Origin: Selaginella moellendorffii
Taxonomy: Eukaryota > Streptophyta > Lycopodiopsida > Selaginellales > Selaginellaceae
Assembly: GCF_000143415.4 (NCBI RefSeq)
Contig: NW_003314294.1
Coordinates: forward strand, 69,258 to 133,257
Length of the DNA stretch: 64,000 nucleotides
Direction of reading: 5' to 3'
Part shown: piece by piece, positions 10,317 through 22,969 of the stretch
Position numbering within the stretch: the stretch's first letter is position 1
How the letters are laid out: every line of letters starts with the position of its first letter
The notes under the pieces: model-generated
Database searches by the model: none
The model's input: only the letters and a program-made list of their open reading frames with translations
Told to the model about the DNA's origin: nothing
Program-made: the position numbers and the translations under genes

Positions 10317-11126
10317 GCGACGAAACTATGTGTATCTCAGACAAGGGTGAGGATTATCGGCAAAGTTGGCTTTGTTACGCGATCAACGACTAACCAAAAG
10401 GAGATAGGTGAGACGGCATTTTCAAGCCTACTCGTAGGCATCTTGTCCACTGCTCGAGACTCTGGCGAAAACGAAACCCAAGCTAAAGAAACCTTGCTTG
10501 CTTTCCAAAGCAAATCCTCAACCTGTCAGTCAGCCAAAGGGTTGACAAAATCCAATCTCTCTCTCTCTCTCTCTCTCGGGAAAAATGGTGTTTGGCAGAG
10601 AGCCAAGCCCATGCGATTCTCACTTTTTGCGTGTTCGCGGTCCATAAAAGCGCCCAGGCCCCCACTTTGTGTTGCAAAAGGCCGCTTGTCACTCCCGGAG
10701 GGCCTGCCTTGAGCTCCCTTCCTTCCCCGCTCGCCGCCAGTGACGCACGTAAGTATGTGAGCAAGAGCGAAAGCGCACTGCTTCGACGCGGACGCTTGTG
10801 GCTCGCAGAGTTTCTATTCGCGCTTGCGCTGGTGTGTCTCGCGCTGGATCAGCTGAGGAGCGAGTGAAACAGAGGAAAGCAACGTATCCGACTTTGCTAG
10901 CACTGAAGGTGGAACCTCTCCTCCGGACGATCCAGAAGGGAGAGAGAGAGAGAGATTCAAGAGCTTGACTTGCAGAGGTGACCCGCTCACTCACATGACA
11001 CTTTGACTGGAGGGATAAATCACAACAACAGTGGCATGGAAACTTCTGTGCTTCAAATCCTGGACAAAAGAACAAGCCTTTGAGAAGGATAGGAGAACGG
11101 AAAGAAGGAAAGTCCCGAACAAGTAT
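10317..11126. other. CHS promoter / SDH2 3' intergenic region
   Basis: I see no coding exon. It holds a (CT)n tract at about 10557-10578 and a (GA)n tract at about 10940-10952. The left half should contain the CHS promoter; the right end is the SDH2 3' UTR. Confidence 0.5.
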
Positions 11127-12497
11127 TTAGTTGTGCATGAGGCCCTTGATTTTGATGATCTGGTTGGCGGGGCTCAGGCTCTTGGGGCACGCGTTCTCGC
11201 AGTTTCGGATTGTGTGGCAGCGGTAGAGCTTGTAATCGCCTTCGACCGACTGGAGCCTTTCGTTCCGGTATTCGTCTCGGCTGTCGGCGATCCACCTTTA
11301 GAGACGGGGTTATACCAGGTCAGAGGATGATAATAGAGAAAGCAAAGCCAATAAATACGGAGAATAGGAGCACTTTGTTCTCCGGCAGCAAGAACAAAGA
11401 ACAACGAACAAAAAGCCAAGCTGCAATTACCAATCAGGAGCCGGAAGATTGGGAAAGGGATGTAGACATGGACAGAAGATCTTGAACAAGATGATCTTAG
11501 AAAAACTTCCACTCACGACAAAGGAAACAATATTATAAAAATAAAAAGTGTGAGAAGATTTCCAATGCAGCTCGAGCAAGAAACTCCACCAAAAGCTAAA
11601 CACAAAGCCACAATTCGGTAAAAGCTTTGATTACTGACACACCAAAGAAAAACAAACTCCTGCGTGTCAAGAAGAAGAAAAAAACCCAAAAAACGTAAAG
11701 AGACCCAGATATAAGTCCAAAGCAAAGAAGAAAAGAAAGAAATCTCTTCCAAGTCTCCAAGCCAAGCAGCGAAAACAGAAGAAAAGTAAGCGATCGTACC
11801 TGTGAGCGTGTAGCAAAGCAGCCGGGCCGAGGAACTTCTCCGGATTCCACCAGTAGCTCGGGCACGACGAGCTGCAGCACGCGCAAAGTATACACTCGTA
11901 CATGCCATCCAGCTTCTCCCGATCGTGCTTGCTCTGGAGGAACTCCCTCGTCCCGCCCGGCGGCGGGCTCTTCTTCTTGAGCCACGGCTCCACGCTCTTG
12001 TACTGCTGGTAAAAGTTGGTCATGTCCACCACCAAGTCCTTCATCACGTAGAAATGCGGCAGCGGGGTGATGGTGGTCTCCTCCCCCGCGTCGACGATCA
12101 TCTTGGTGAGACAGGCCAGCCCGGTCTTGCCATTGATGTTCATGGCGCAGGAGCCGCAGATCCCCTCGCGGCAGGAGCGGCGGAAGGTGAGAGTGGGATC
12201 CATCTCGTTCTTGATCTTGATGAGCGCGTCCAGCACCATGGGGCCGCAATCGTTGGTGTTGAGCGAGTAGACCTGGAGCGATGGCTTCTTGCGCGTGTTG
12301 TCGGGGTCCCAGCGGTAGATCGCGAAGCTCTTCATGTTGGGCGGCTTGGGGACGTGCTTGAGGGACTCGAGCTTGGCGGCGGGGCGGGCTTCTTGGAGCT
12401 TGGGCATGGCGGCGGGGAGAGTGGAGGCGACTGGGCGCCTGCTGTGTGGGGCGATCTTAGGGAGGAGACCGGCCTTCCTCGCGAAGAACATCGCCAT
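11127..12497 (-). CDS. SDH2: Succinate dehydrogenase iron-sulfur subunit, 288 aa
   Basis: Exons are 12497..11800 and 11295..11127, with the split in an Arg codon ([13 protein letters not shown]). The protein has a mitochondrial presequence of about 50 aa ([14 protein letters not shown]). Next comes the 2Fe-2S ligand set (CREGICGSC... and the later GLAC), then the 4Fe-4S/3Fe-4S motifs [16 protein letters not shown] and [17 protein letters not shown]. It passes electrons from succinate to ubiquinone in complex II at the inner membrane. The second ATG (MFF) two codons later is an alternative start. A fragment of its exon 2 lies at 24.1 kb. Confidence 0.95.
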
Positions 12498-12541
12498 GGA
12501 GCTTTGCTTTGCCCTAAAACATAACACCCCTACATTGACGC

Positions 12542-12570
12542 CACGTGTCAAATGTAACCCTAACCCTAAA
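12542..12570. promoter_or_regulatory. G-box plus double telo-box upstream of SDH2
   Basis: CACGTG (12542-12547, in gccacgtgtca) is followed within 8 bp by TAACCCTAACCCTAAA (12555-12570). Telo-boxes are known promoter elements of plant housekeeping and translation genes. The same G-box/telo-box neighbourhood recurs at 37177-37204. Confidence 0.6.
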
Positions 12571-12604
12571 AGAGCCGATTTGCCCTAGTTTTTCGTTTTG
12601 CCTT

Positions 12605-15540
12605 TTTTGCTATTATCATGTGCATGAAGACGCCCTCAAAGCAGTGTCCAGAGATCAAGAATTCGAGTTTACAGGCAAGCTTGAATTTTGCGAGGCTTGT
12701 GTGCTAGGAAAACAAGCACGCACATCATTTCCAAAGTTTTCAGAATCCAAGAGCAGTCAGCCTCTTGAGCTCGGTCACAGAGATGTGTGTGGGCCTCTCC
12801 ATATCCAAAGTCATCGTGGAATGAGGTATTTTCTTACATTCATCAATGACTACACACGCTACAAAGTCATGAGACTTTTGGCCAAGAAATCTAAAGTTCT
12901 TGATCACTTTAAAGCTTACAAGGCTTCTGCTGAAAATCTTCTTGGCAAGAAGCTCAAGACGTTACGCAGTGACAGAGGTGCGAGCACAAGTCACGAAATT
13001 TTATGAAGCTGTGCAATGAGAGTGGTATCCAGCAGCAGTTTACAGCTCCAGATAGTCCTGCTCAAAATGGAGTTGCTGAAAGAATGAACCGGACTCTTAT
13101 GGAGAGTGCACGTAGCATGCTTATTCACGCAGGAATGCCACTATCGTTCTGGGCCGAGGCGATCGCAATCGAGTGCCTACCCAGCCTCTTGCAGATATTC
13201 CTTATCGTCTTTGAACCAGGAAGCAAGTCAGCTTGAGACATCTACGAGTTTTTGGATGCATAGCTTATGAGAAAGTTTCTAACAGTCATTGCAGAAAATT
13301 GGAGCCGAAGAGCATCATGGTTGGCTATTGTCTCGAGACTAAAGCTTATCGTCTTTACAACATGGCCACCAGATCAATTCTTATCAGCAGAGATGTCAAG
13401 TTTGATGAGAAATCTCTTTACAAGCATCGTTATAAAAATCCTGAGACTCCATATTATGTTTTATTTTATGATGAAGAGGACGTTTCTAGGGCATATGGGC
13501 CGCAGCCGCAAGTGCACGGCCAGCAGCAGCCGCGAGTTCAGCAGCCTCAGCCTCAGCAGCAAGTCGAAGCAGAGCAGCAGCTTCCTGCCCAGTCCTGTCA
13601 CGATGAAGCAGTTGATGAACCAGAGGAGGAGTCGTCTCCTCCAGGGCAGCTGCCTAGTACTCCCGTGGCTGCAAGATCTCAGCAAGAAGCCGATCCAATT
13701 ATTCTGGGACTGTGACACACAGTGGGAGAGTTAGCTATTTATTGCAAGCAGCTCGTGATGCTCAAGACTCCAGCCTCAAATTGCTGTCAATTTGAACCAT
13801 GCACATTTTGTGCAGCTCTCCAATCACCAGAAGCAGGACAGTGGAAGGCCGCTATGCAGGAGTACAACTCTTTGATATGTAACAACGTTTGGGAGCTTGT
13901 TTCTCTCCCACCAGGCAGGAAAATCGTTAGAATCAAGTGGATATTCAAGCGCAAATTGGATGCCGCTGGAGCAGTGACTTGACATCTAGCTCGCTTTGTA
14001 GCGAGAGGATTTAGTCAAGTACCTCTGAGACTTTTTCACCAGTGGCTAAAATGTCTTCTATTCTGTCTTGCAGCATATTCTTGATATCAAGACGGTGTTT
14101 TTATATGGTGAGCTTAAGGAGGAGACAGCCAGATGGATTCATCATCCCAGGATAGGAGCAGAAGGTATGTCAACTTAAGCGTGCACTATATGGCTTGAAG
14201 TAGTCTCCTAGAGCATGGTACGAGCACATGAACAGGTTTCTTTCCTCCATCCCAGGACAGGAGCAGAAGGTATGTCAACTTAAGCGTGCACTATATGGTT
14301 TGAAGTAGTCTCCTAGAGCATGGTTGAACAGGTTTCTTTCCTCCATTGGCTTTAAGTAGATTTTTGCAGATAGCAATGTGTATATTTTAGCTTTGGAGAT
14401 GCATTTTCTATTCTAGCTCTATATGTCAACGGCAGCACATCTGCCAACAATCGTCAGCTATTTTGAGCGACAGTTCTTATCCCAATTTTAGATTTCAGCG
14501 ACTAAATGTCTTTCTTATTGCCTTGGGATCCAGGTGCTTTGGGACAGAGAAGCAGCAGTCATCGAGCTCTCTAGCACATTATGTTGAAGAAATCTTGCAC
14601 AAGTTCAACATGCAAGATTGCAAGCCCATGGCGACGCCAATGGATCCAGGTCTTGTGCTGTCTATTGAGCAAAGTCCCAACTCCAAGGAGGAGAAAGCAG
14701 TGATGGCGAGAGTTCCATATTGACAAGCAGTTGGATGCCTTATTTATCTAGCCATCAGTACCAGACTAGACTTGGGATTTGCAATTGGAGCAGTTTTAAG
14801 ATTTCTCAAGAATCCAGGAGAAGGTCATTGGAGTGCTGTTAAACGAATTTTTAAGTATTTACAAGGTACAGTGGGATATCAATTGAGCTACAACAGAGTG
14901 TCTAGCAGTAGTGGGAGCTCCAGGAGTATGCAACTTGTCAGCTTTACAGACTCGAATTGGGCCGGTGACAAGGACACAAGAAGATCAACCTCAGGATATC
15001 TATTTTTCCTGGGTGGTGGACTTGTCAGCTGGAGCAGCAAGCGACAAGCAATCACAGCACTTTCATCCACCGAGGCCAAATATATTAGTGCAACAACAGT
15101 AGCTCAAGAAGTGAGGTGGCTTACAGATTTTCTGGAGCAGATTGGTGTTCCAGTGCAGCAGCCAGTGACTTTGTTTTGTGACAATCGAAGCGCGATCGAG
15201 TTGTTGAAGAATCCAAAGTTCCACGGCCGCACCAAACACTTCGAGATAAATGTACATTTATTCAACAGAGTGCAGCTGAGATATGTTTTGACGAAGCAAA
15301 TGACAGCAGACATTATGACAAAAGCTTTGAGCAAAGGCAAGTTTCAACAACATTGTGAAGATACGAGCATTATAGACTCTCACAGCTGAGTGGGAGTGTA
15401 GATAGCCAGCCTGGAGTCTAATCCAAGGTGGCAAGAGATTCATGTGGACGCTGAAATGAGCGGACACAAGACTTGTATATATGTACATGGAGAAAATGAC
15501 AAAGTGGTAGTTAGGGGAAAACAGAGTATGTCATTTAACT
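12605..15540 (+). mobile_element. Degenerate, 5'-truncated Ty1/Copia retrotransposon
   Basis: The order of domains is Copia-type (integrase before RT): a GAG-pre-integrase piece (about 12620-12740, CEACVLGKQ), integrase core (DVCGP, DYTRY, NGVAERMNRTL), reverse-transcriptase pieces (WKAAMQEYNSL at about 13840, then 14080-14720) and RNase H (STEAKYISA to KALSKGKFQQHC, 14880-15360). The frame is broken by several stops and shifts, and the RT core shows LYVNG where Copia RTs have YVDD. Gag and a 5' LTR are missing; the copy begins about 110 bp upstream of SDH2. A polypurine tract (gagtgggag, 15388-15396) is followed by tgtagatagcc, a plausible start of the 3' LTR at 15397, which cannot be delimited without a second copy. 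Confidence 0.88.
14147..14345 (+). repeat. Internal tandem duplication in the Copia RT region
   Basis: The stretch from ggagcagaaggtatgtcaac through tcctagagcatggt occurs twice (about 14154 and 14264), each followed by the same aacaggtttctttcctccat. The second copy has lost a few bases. The duplication further breaks the RT frame and must postdate the element's last transposition. Confidence 0.75.
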
Positions 15541-16108
15541 AGAAAACTAGCAGGTTCCAGTCCTCCTATACGAGCTGCAAATCCGCGAGCTAGCTGGCGT
15601 GCATGGTGCAAACTCTTTCCACATGTCACTGGCTGGCCCGCAAAACCACTGAAATCATCCATTGGCATGAATGGCCTGGGTGGAGCTTGATCCTGTCGAA
15701 GACTAACCTCAGTTCTTGAAGAGCTCAATCGTCCAGTTATTTCATCAACCCGTGTTGTGAATTGTTGCCATTGAAAAGTAGCTCCACATAGAGAGAATTG
15801 ATGTTAGACAAGTTAATGCGAGAGATTCCAAATGTTAAAGGTGGCAAGGAAAAGAGCTTGGAAATTTTAGCGAGACTAATCTGTAGAACAACGCTCAGGA
15901 ACGATATCTTCTTCCTCATTATTTTCAAGTAGTCTCAGGTCATGGTGCATGCCATTGCTCCTGAGGGGGATGAGCTTCTAGTCATCTCTTATGCGCAGAT
16001 GGATCCAACATGAATAATATGTACGTACCTTGGATTGGGATCACTGACCGGATCATATTGTGGACTTCGCATGTGGTCGTAAGCGTGAGAGGGCCGATCG
16101 TTCGACAT
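15538..16108 (-). CDS. Unrecognised small gene (exon model uncertain)
   Basis: Three coding-like stretches run on the minus strand. Exon 1 (16108..16029) begins MSNDRPSHAYDHMRSPQYD and ends at GTACGT. Exon 2 starts at 15960 after ccctcag, in phase (RSNGMHHDLRLLENNEEEDI). The last exon, from about 15790 after tctatgtggag, reads QWQQFTTRVDEITGRLSSSR and continues (PPRPFMPMDDFSGFAGQ) to a stop at 15538. The join between exons 2 and 3 is unresolved. It is hydrophilic with no recognised domain. It lies just downstream of the P450 pseudogene on the same strand and next to the Copia 3' end. Confidence 0.4.
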
Positions 16109-16254
16109 CTGGCTCTGCGCATATACGAGAACAGTGGTTGTAGTTAATCGGCCAACTTGATCATGACCTTCGTGGAACGTGTGGTCGTATGGCCCAGGAA
16201 ACTGGTGTAGCCATACGTCGTATCCTCCTGCAAGGATGTTGAACTTGGGTTTTT

Positions 16255-16376
16255 CACATCTTCCATTGGATTAATTCCAAAAATGTGGCTGGCTGTTCTT
16301 GTTCTTCTGCTTCTAATTATCGCCGCCTCATTCTTCGGAAAATCGCAAGCTAAACACGATCGGCTTCCACCAGGAA
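16255..16376 (+). pseudogene. Inverted fragment of a P450 first exon
   Basis: The plus strand reads a P450 membrane anchor and proline hinge (MWLAVLVLLLLIIAASFFGK ... RLPPG), closely matching the N-terminus of the minus-strand P450 beside it (MCLAFVVLLLLIMIASSFLG ... RLPPG). Upstream bases match too. Homology stops abruptly at about 16376, where the sequence switches to the 3' end of the minus-strand gene. It is a piece of a paralogue in inverted orientation, not a gene. Confidence 0.8.
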
Positions 16377-17974
16377 GGTACCATAGATTAGATTGGTTCA
16401 AATCCCAGAACCAAAGGAATATTGGTGCCAGTGGCTCCGGAAAACGATTGGCATTCGCAATCAAAGTCAAAGATTGGGGCAGTTGAATTCCTCGTTCATA
16501 CAGAGATTTGCAGCTCAACCGGGGACTTGCAACAGCTGTTAGCTCTGAAGCCAGCTTGCTTGCGATTGTACCACCCTTCTCCATCAGGTCGACCGAGTTT
16601 TGATCCGGTGGAAGGCTCCAATCAAAGGCATGAATCAGGCTGGCAACTGCAAAGGGGATGAAACGAACGGCAACTGGATGCCCCGGGCACATCCTGCGTC
16701 CAGCAGAGAATGGGATCATCTCCAGCTGCGCTTCTTGTCCGACCACCTTGATCTCGGTTCCTTGAAAGCGTTCAGGACGGAAGTCTTCTGGGTCAAGCCA
16801 GTGTTTTGGATCTCGTCCAATTGCCCAGATGTTGATGAGCACGGTGGACCCTTTCGGAATCCTGTAGCCAGCTAGAACAGCTTCCGTGGGATTAAAATGA
16901 GGGACTCCAAGTGGGCCTGTTGGATGAAGTCGCAACACCTCTTTCAGGATTGCGTGCATGTAAGGCAAGCCGGGGACATCTGAAGGCCTTAGGAGGCGCT
17001 CGGTCCCGATTGCGTCTTGGATTTCTTCCTGCGCTTTTTGCATGACAGGGGGGTTCTGAATCACTTCTGCCATCGCCCACTCTACAGCTCCCTTCATGTT
17101 GTCAATTCCCGCTGCAACCAGATCCTGAAACAAACATCCGACATAGCCATGAAGAACTTTGCGGATACTTACAGTGAGGAGGGCCATAATTGATATATCT
17201 GAGAGATTATTATCAGCAGCGTCTTGGAGAGACAGAAGCACCGTCCAGTCCTTGGGAATGAATTCCTGGCCCGAGGATTCAATGTCGAGTTTGTACTGTT
17301 TGTGTTCTTGGATAATATCAGCAAGAAGAGACTCCAACTTTGGCATCAGATCATCCCTCATTCTCCGGTTCACTCCATGGAGATCAAGACAATCAAGTGG
17401 CCGTATGAACTTGGCAAAACGCACCAGAGACAAACTTATCAATGAAATGTTTGAGATTGATGACTTTGGAGGCGGTGGCAAGACGTCCAACATCTTTGAC
17501 CACGAGCGCCATTTCAGATTCTTGGTAAGCAGCAGCAGCATCCAGCCTGCTGGGACTCAGCAAGTGTTGAGCCGTGATCATCTTCATGTTCTTCCAGGAC
17601 TCTCCGTAAGGAGCAAGCACAACATCTTTCCATCTGAAGCTGAAGTACTCTCCAAATTTTGAAAGAGGCCTGTAAGCAAACTCCACATCATGAGCTCTCA
17701 GGACCTCCCTGGCCATGTCAGAGCTGTTCACAACTATGCAAGACACAAGCCCGAGCTTGATGTGGATTATGGGTCCATAGATCTTTGTGAGGCTTGCAAA
17801 GTGACGATGCAGTGGATTCCTGAGAGAAAGAAGTGATCCTAAAACTGGGAGAGGCATAGGACCTGGTGGAAGCCGACCATGTTGAGCTTGCAATTTTCCG
17901 AGGAATGAGGAGGCGATCATGATTAGAAGCAGAAGAACAACAAAAGCCAGGCACATTTCGGAATCAAGCTTCAT
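16377..17974 (-). pseudogene. Cytochrome P450 (CYP71-clan type), broken
   Basis: From the ATG at 17974 (or 17956) there is an ER anchor, RLPPGP hinge and normal N-terminal fold up to about 17440. There the frame shifts and a stretch between LKHFIDKF and FIRPLDCLDLHG is missing (about 40 residues by comparison with usual P450 length). A normal 48-nt intron (17172..17125) follows, then the I-helix (AAGIDN, with Asn where the usual Thr of AGxDT sits), ExxR (LKEVLRL), PERF and the heme loop FSAGRRMCPG with its Cys. The C-terminus reads past the usual end into the inverted N-terminal fragment. The shift and missing block make it a probable pseudogene of an A-type P450; a sequencing error could explain the shift but not the missing block. 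Confidence 0.78.
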
Positions 17975-18014
17975 TCAGCTTGAAGATTGTGAAAAACCTA
18001 AATCCAGCATCTGA

Positions 18015-18021
18015 TTTTATA
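18015..18021 (-). promoter_or_regulatory. TATA box of the P450
   Basis: TATAAAA reads on the minus strand 41 nt before the ATG at 17974, so promoter sequence is still present upstream of the broken coding region. Confidence 0.5.
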
Positions 18022-19254
18022 GCGAGCCAAGTCAAGTCCTTGTATTCTGCATAGGATGGAGTGAACACACCAAACCATCATGAAATATTCCTCCAAATAT
18101 TCCTGGTGGAGCAGGCATGGCTCGTGTCAAAACCACAAGGGTCTGCTACAAATGCCTCACAATCTTTTAGCTATAGCTAAAAGAGCAAGAATGCAGTAGA
18201 GAGCCTAAATTTGCTACAGATGAATCACTTTAGGATTCTGTTATGAATGCAGGTTGATGTGCACTTGATGCAATGGGAATGTGGCTCACTATATGTACAG
18301 TTGGTACTGATCAATTCTAATGTCCATGCCTCGTACCGTCTGTATCTGTTGGATTAAAAATGTTATAGCCAAGAATAGCTCTTTACCTATTGTTCTTGAG
18401 AACATGTGCACTCGACCAGAAGATTGGCCACATGTCTTAACCACTCAGGCACAACCCCATGAAGGTCACATGCACACTTGTTAACTGCCAGAATAGCGGG
18501 TTGCCCATTCTAGACAGTAATAGGATAGTTGTTAGTCACTATTGTATCCAAATTTGTTCTCTTGCATATGCCCAATTCTGGCTTTGGTTAACCCACCTCA
18601 AACATCAAATAAAATACAAACCATAATACTGTCTATAAAGGCTATGTGTGTTATTCATAAAATTGGTGTTCATACATCTGCCTCACAAGCACACATGCAG
18701 TCCTGGCAGATCCTGATTGGCTTGGTTTTCTTGGACACCTTAGCATATTCCATCAAGCCCTTGGCAGAATGACTGAGAATCCAATACCCATTCTGTGGAT
18801 TCTATGAGTTTATATTGTAGCTATGCCTATCTTCCATGCCCATCTATTATGATATTCTTCATATGATATAACTATTGTCCATTCAAAAAATTTGTGGCTA
18901 AGGTCTAGTTTTGATTTATATTGTGTGGAGAGGGAAAGAGGATTATAATTTTCTTAAGTAAAATAATGTTATACTTCACTAAAACCAATGGAAAAATGCT
19001 CATTAAATACTAATCCTAGCATAACTAGTTCATTATTATAAAAAAAAAAAACTCAAGAAACAATTTATAAAGGTAGTTCAAATATAAAAGAAAAGGGCCT
19101 ATGAACAAAAACACACTTTTTTCTTTAATCAATTCAAAGTTTTGGGATATCTGGGGTTATATGTCATTGAGTTTGAATAATATTAGGCTAAATGGCCTTT
19201 TGAAAAGTCTAAATTTAAAATTTTACACATATAAAAGTTTATATAATGAAGTAT

Positions 19255-19430
19255 CAATTGAATTATTATCCAAGAGAATCCACTTATAAATTATTCACTA
19301 TAATGGAACTCTACATCAATGGTCTTGGAATTATTGTCCAAGAGAATCCATTTATGAGTTATTGACTATAATGGAACCATCTTTGAATCCACTTATGAGT
19401 TATTCACTATAATGGAACCATCCTTTTGCA
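19255..19430. repeat. Imperfect tandem repeat, ~2.5 copies of ~65-70 bp
   Basis: Copies share attattatccaagagaatcc, acttatgagttattcac and tataatggaac motifs. The third copy is partial. Confidence 0.6.
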
Positions 19431-22400
19431 GCATAATGAGGAATATTATGAGTTTGGCAGATGTAGATCCACTAATAGTAGTCCCTACCAAATAAAAAAG
19501 GTCATCCTCAAAGTAATATTAAAAATGAAAATATTGAAATGTTAAGTCATTAGTAAACTATATAGGATTTTCAAAAACATCAAAGCCTTTAGATCTACAA
19601 CTCAACTTTTTGAGCCTTTTAAACATCATTTATAAAAGCAAATCTAAATTTGCATATTGTGACATTGAATATTGAGCATAACAACTACTAACAGCATGAA
19701 ATACTCATCTAGAAAATCACTAACACTAAAACAATAAGCTTCTTAAAAACAAAAAAAGAGAAAGAAAAAAGGAGAGTGTCACAAATGTGTTTTATGTATC
19801 AAAAGCTATTTGCTAATGAGTATTTTCAAATATTTTTCTTTTACTACCACAACAACAAAAGCTTGATATTACTAGACCCTTTATCAATCTTTACCCAAGT
19901 TAATTGAGAAACTAATTAGCATATATGCACTTAGATTGAAAGGGCACTAAGGAAGGAAATTCTAAATTATTATTTAGTCAACCATATTTGATATAGTGAT
20001 GAAAAATTTATGTTGTTTGTTTGCATTTGCTAGTGTTAAGAACCTTACAACATTGAGCCAAGTCTCTTAATATTTGTTAAGTGATAGTTTATTGTGTCCA
20101 CCAATGCACTTTCACTATCATTCTTTATGTATTGATCCTATTTTAGTTTAATTAGTTATTTATGGAAAGTGCCTAGATTTGCCAATTGGACATATTTACA
20201 AAATGTAGAGATTGTATTGAACATGATGGTGTTGGTCTCATGTCTAAATTCATAATCTAACATCATTCCATATTTAGTAAGTTTTTAAGCTTGTTATAAA
20301 AACTCTTGGGACTAGAGTGAAAGCCTAAAGCATGCTTTTATATAAAATGGGGTATATAGGGAATTCTAAATGTATAATAGGGATAATGGGTAAAGCAAGC
20401 ATAATTGATCAACTTGAAACATAGTTTGATTTTCTGTTATGTGTATATGTTCTTGTTTTACATCTGATTTAGGTCTAAGTCTAAACTCCATACCATGCTA
20501 GTTGGTGAAGTATTTATATCCTCACGTTAAATCACTTATATGCTAAATAACACTACATTTTATTTAGCTTTGTTTTGAGTGTTTATTTTGGCATTAGAAT
20601 GTTAGAAACTCTAAAACTATTTCAATGTTGCTCTATGTTTTTTTTCTTTCACTCCTTAATTATATCTTCTAAAGTTTGCCTCCATCCTTTTGTTTGGCAC
20701 AAGGCTCTGAAACTCAAGCCCCACTTCATTGCCTTTAGCATGCATGTCCAAGGGTTAAAGTTCTTTATCCCATAGTAATTTATCATAATACTATCTAATG
20801 AGATTGGGTAATTAGTCTCATTGTATATAAAGAGATGAAAATGATAATTTGAATGGGTATGCATGTGGTTGCTAGAGTAGATTTTCATTATCATTTTGAA
20901 CTATATTGTATGAGAGCTCATAAGATAGATTTAAGATGTATCATTTTTATAAGTTTATGTTTGGGCAAATGAGTGAGATATATTAGCAAAATAAGATTAT
21001 ACTTTAAGCTGGTAGGATTAATGTTAGCCTTTTAATGGTTACCATAAATTGCTATTATGAATTGCTACTATGAATTATTACTATCTTACCATAGGTAGAA
21101 ATAAACCTTCATCAGATTTGCTATAAGTGGTATGGTTTGTAGCTACTAGTAAATCCTTCCTAGGTAAAATTATAAATGGATCAATCAAGACTATAGGAAT
21201 TAATCTATCAATTCAAGTAGTTATTGTTGTTCTTTCTTATACTCTTTTCTTAGATTGAACTAAAGGTAGTGCAAATGTAAGCTAGAGATTTAGTCAAGTT
21301 GAATCCAAAAAGAGCATTATCATAGATGAAGGATTAAACATGTGAATCATCTTTTCTTCTCTAAAATATAATTTGTAATAAAATATGATTTTATTATTTA
21401 TATTCATATCATGCAATCAAGAATCCATACATTGATATGTGTTGGTTATAGTGGTCTTTGAGTGGTGTGCCATGGGATGGAAAGTAGTGAAATGTTAAAC
21501 CATTTTGATAAGTTACAATATTTAATTCTTTTCTAAGGAACTTCATTATTGCTCTTTAAATAGCTTGGTGTTAGATTAATTTTAAGTTTAGTCAAAAAGT
21601 GAGTGGCATGAAATTGTTTATATTGTGAATGAAGTTGGTGGTGTTAAATGTTATAAATATCTTTCAATAGAGTGTGGCATTTATGTTATATTTTATGATT
21701 ACATTGGCACTTGATATTAGTGTAAACCTTTGTGGTAGTAGCATAGACTTAGTTTGTGATATCACTTGATTGATGACCAAGTCATTATATTTTTTATATT
21801 ATATCCTTGTGATTATAAGCAATGTGTTTATGAAGTTTTTTGTTAAATGATAATCAACCCCAAAATGGTTGATAGTGACACTAGTCTATTTGTAGTTAAT
21901 AGCATTATAATAGCTTTGACTTCTCAAAAGTGATCCATTATGATAAGTTAGTATTGATATCTTATTTTTTTAAGAGCTTTTTCATTGAAAGTTAAAAAGG
22001 TTGTAACATTCATTTACTATAACTTGTTAATTAATCTCTTGACAATTATAATAAATTATTAAATAGAGAAAGTGTGTAGTTGAGATATTGATATTGTTAG
22101 CACTTGTATTAGTAAAAGTGGTATTATTAAATAAAGTAATAAGAAGTTCTGATAAAAAGGTAAATGTTTTGATTTGTATATCTTCCCAGGTAGAGCAGAA
22201 TAAGGAAATTTAGGTGAAATGAAGTTATGCCTAAGTTTAGGCATTTAAAGAAAAAAGACCCAACTTAGGCAACGCTCGTCATAGACAAACATAAAGCCCA
22301 CCTTTATAAAATAATTTGCTATATAAATTTTATATTTAAGAATACCTCTAGCTTTACAAAGATTTCTACTACCATTTAATAATATTTATCTAAATCAACT

Positions 22401-22969
22401 ACCTTTCTTGCAATATTTTATAATATCAACAAAACATAAAATATTATCTAATGATTATAAAAGAAGGAGTTCCTTTATATAAAATATCAGAGCATTAATT
22501 GTGGAGTGATTCTACTCTAAGTTTTCTCTTCTAGTTTTATAATATTTTTTATTTAAGTCTTATGTAAATTCTGACTTTTTAGGATGTCTTTTAGCATAGT
22601 ATTTAAACTCAAGAATGCTTAAATCTAAGTATCCCAAAGCTTAACTAATTAGAAAAAGGGGTGCACTTTTGTTAATATATGTAAACTCCTGAATTTGGAC
22701 TTCTCAGAAAGTCATTCAGTTTAGTACTATTCTAATCTAAAGATGCTTAACCCTAAATATTCCAAGATCCTTAACCAATTGGAAAAATGAGCTTTTTCTT
22801 TCTATATTTAAACCTCTATGGTATTCCTTTTGGTTTCTTATAATATATTCTTTCCCTTTATATTTAAACCCCTATAGTCTCTTACATTGTTCTTTTTAAT
22901 TGCTTATAATCCAAATTCACGCCCTTGTGAAAGAAAGTTGATAATCACAACTCTCTTGAGAGCCTTACT

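Noticed and set aside
12605-15540. Active Copia element
   Set aside because: No gag or 5' LTR, several stops and shifts, and an altered RT core.
18541-22244. Short ORFs in AT-rich island 1
   Set aside because: 60-80 aa, no start context, splice signals, domain or homologue; expected by chance.
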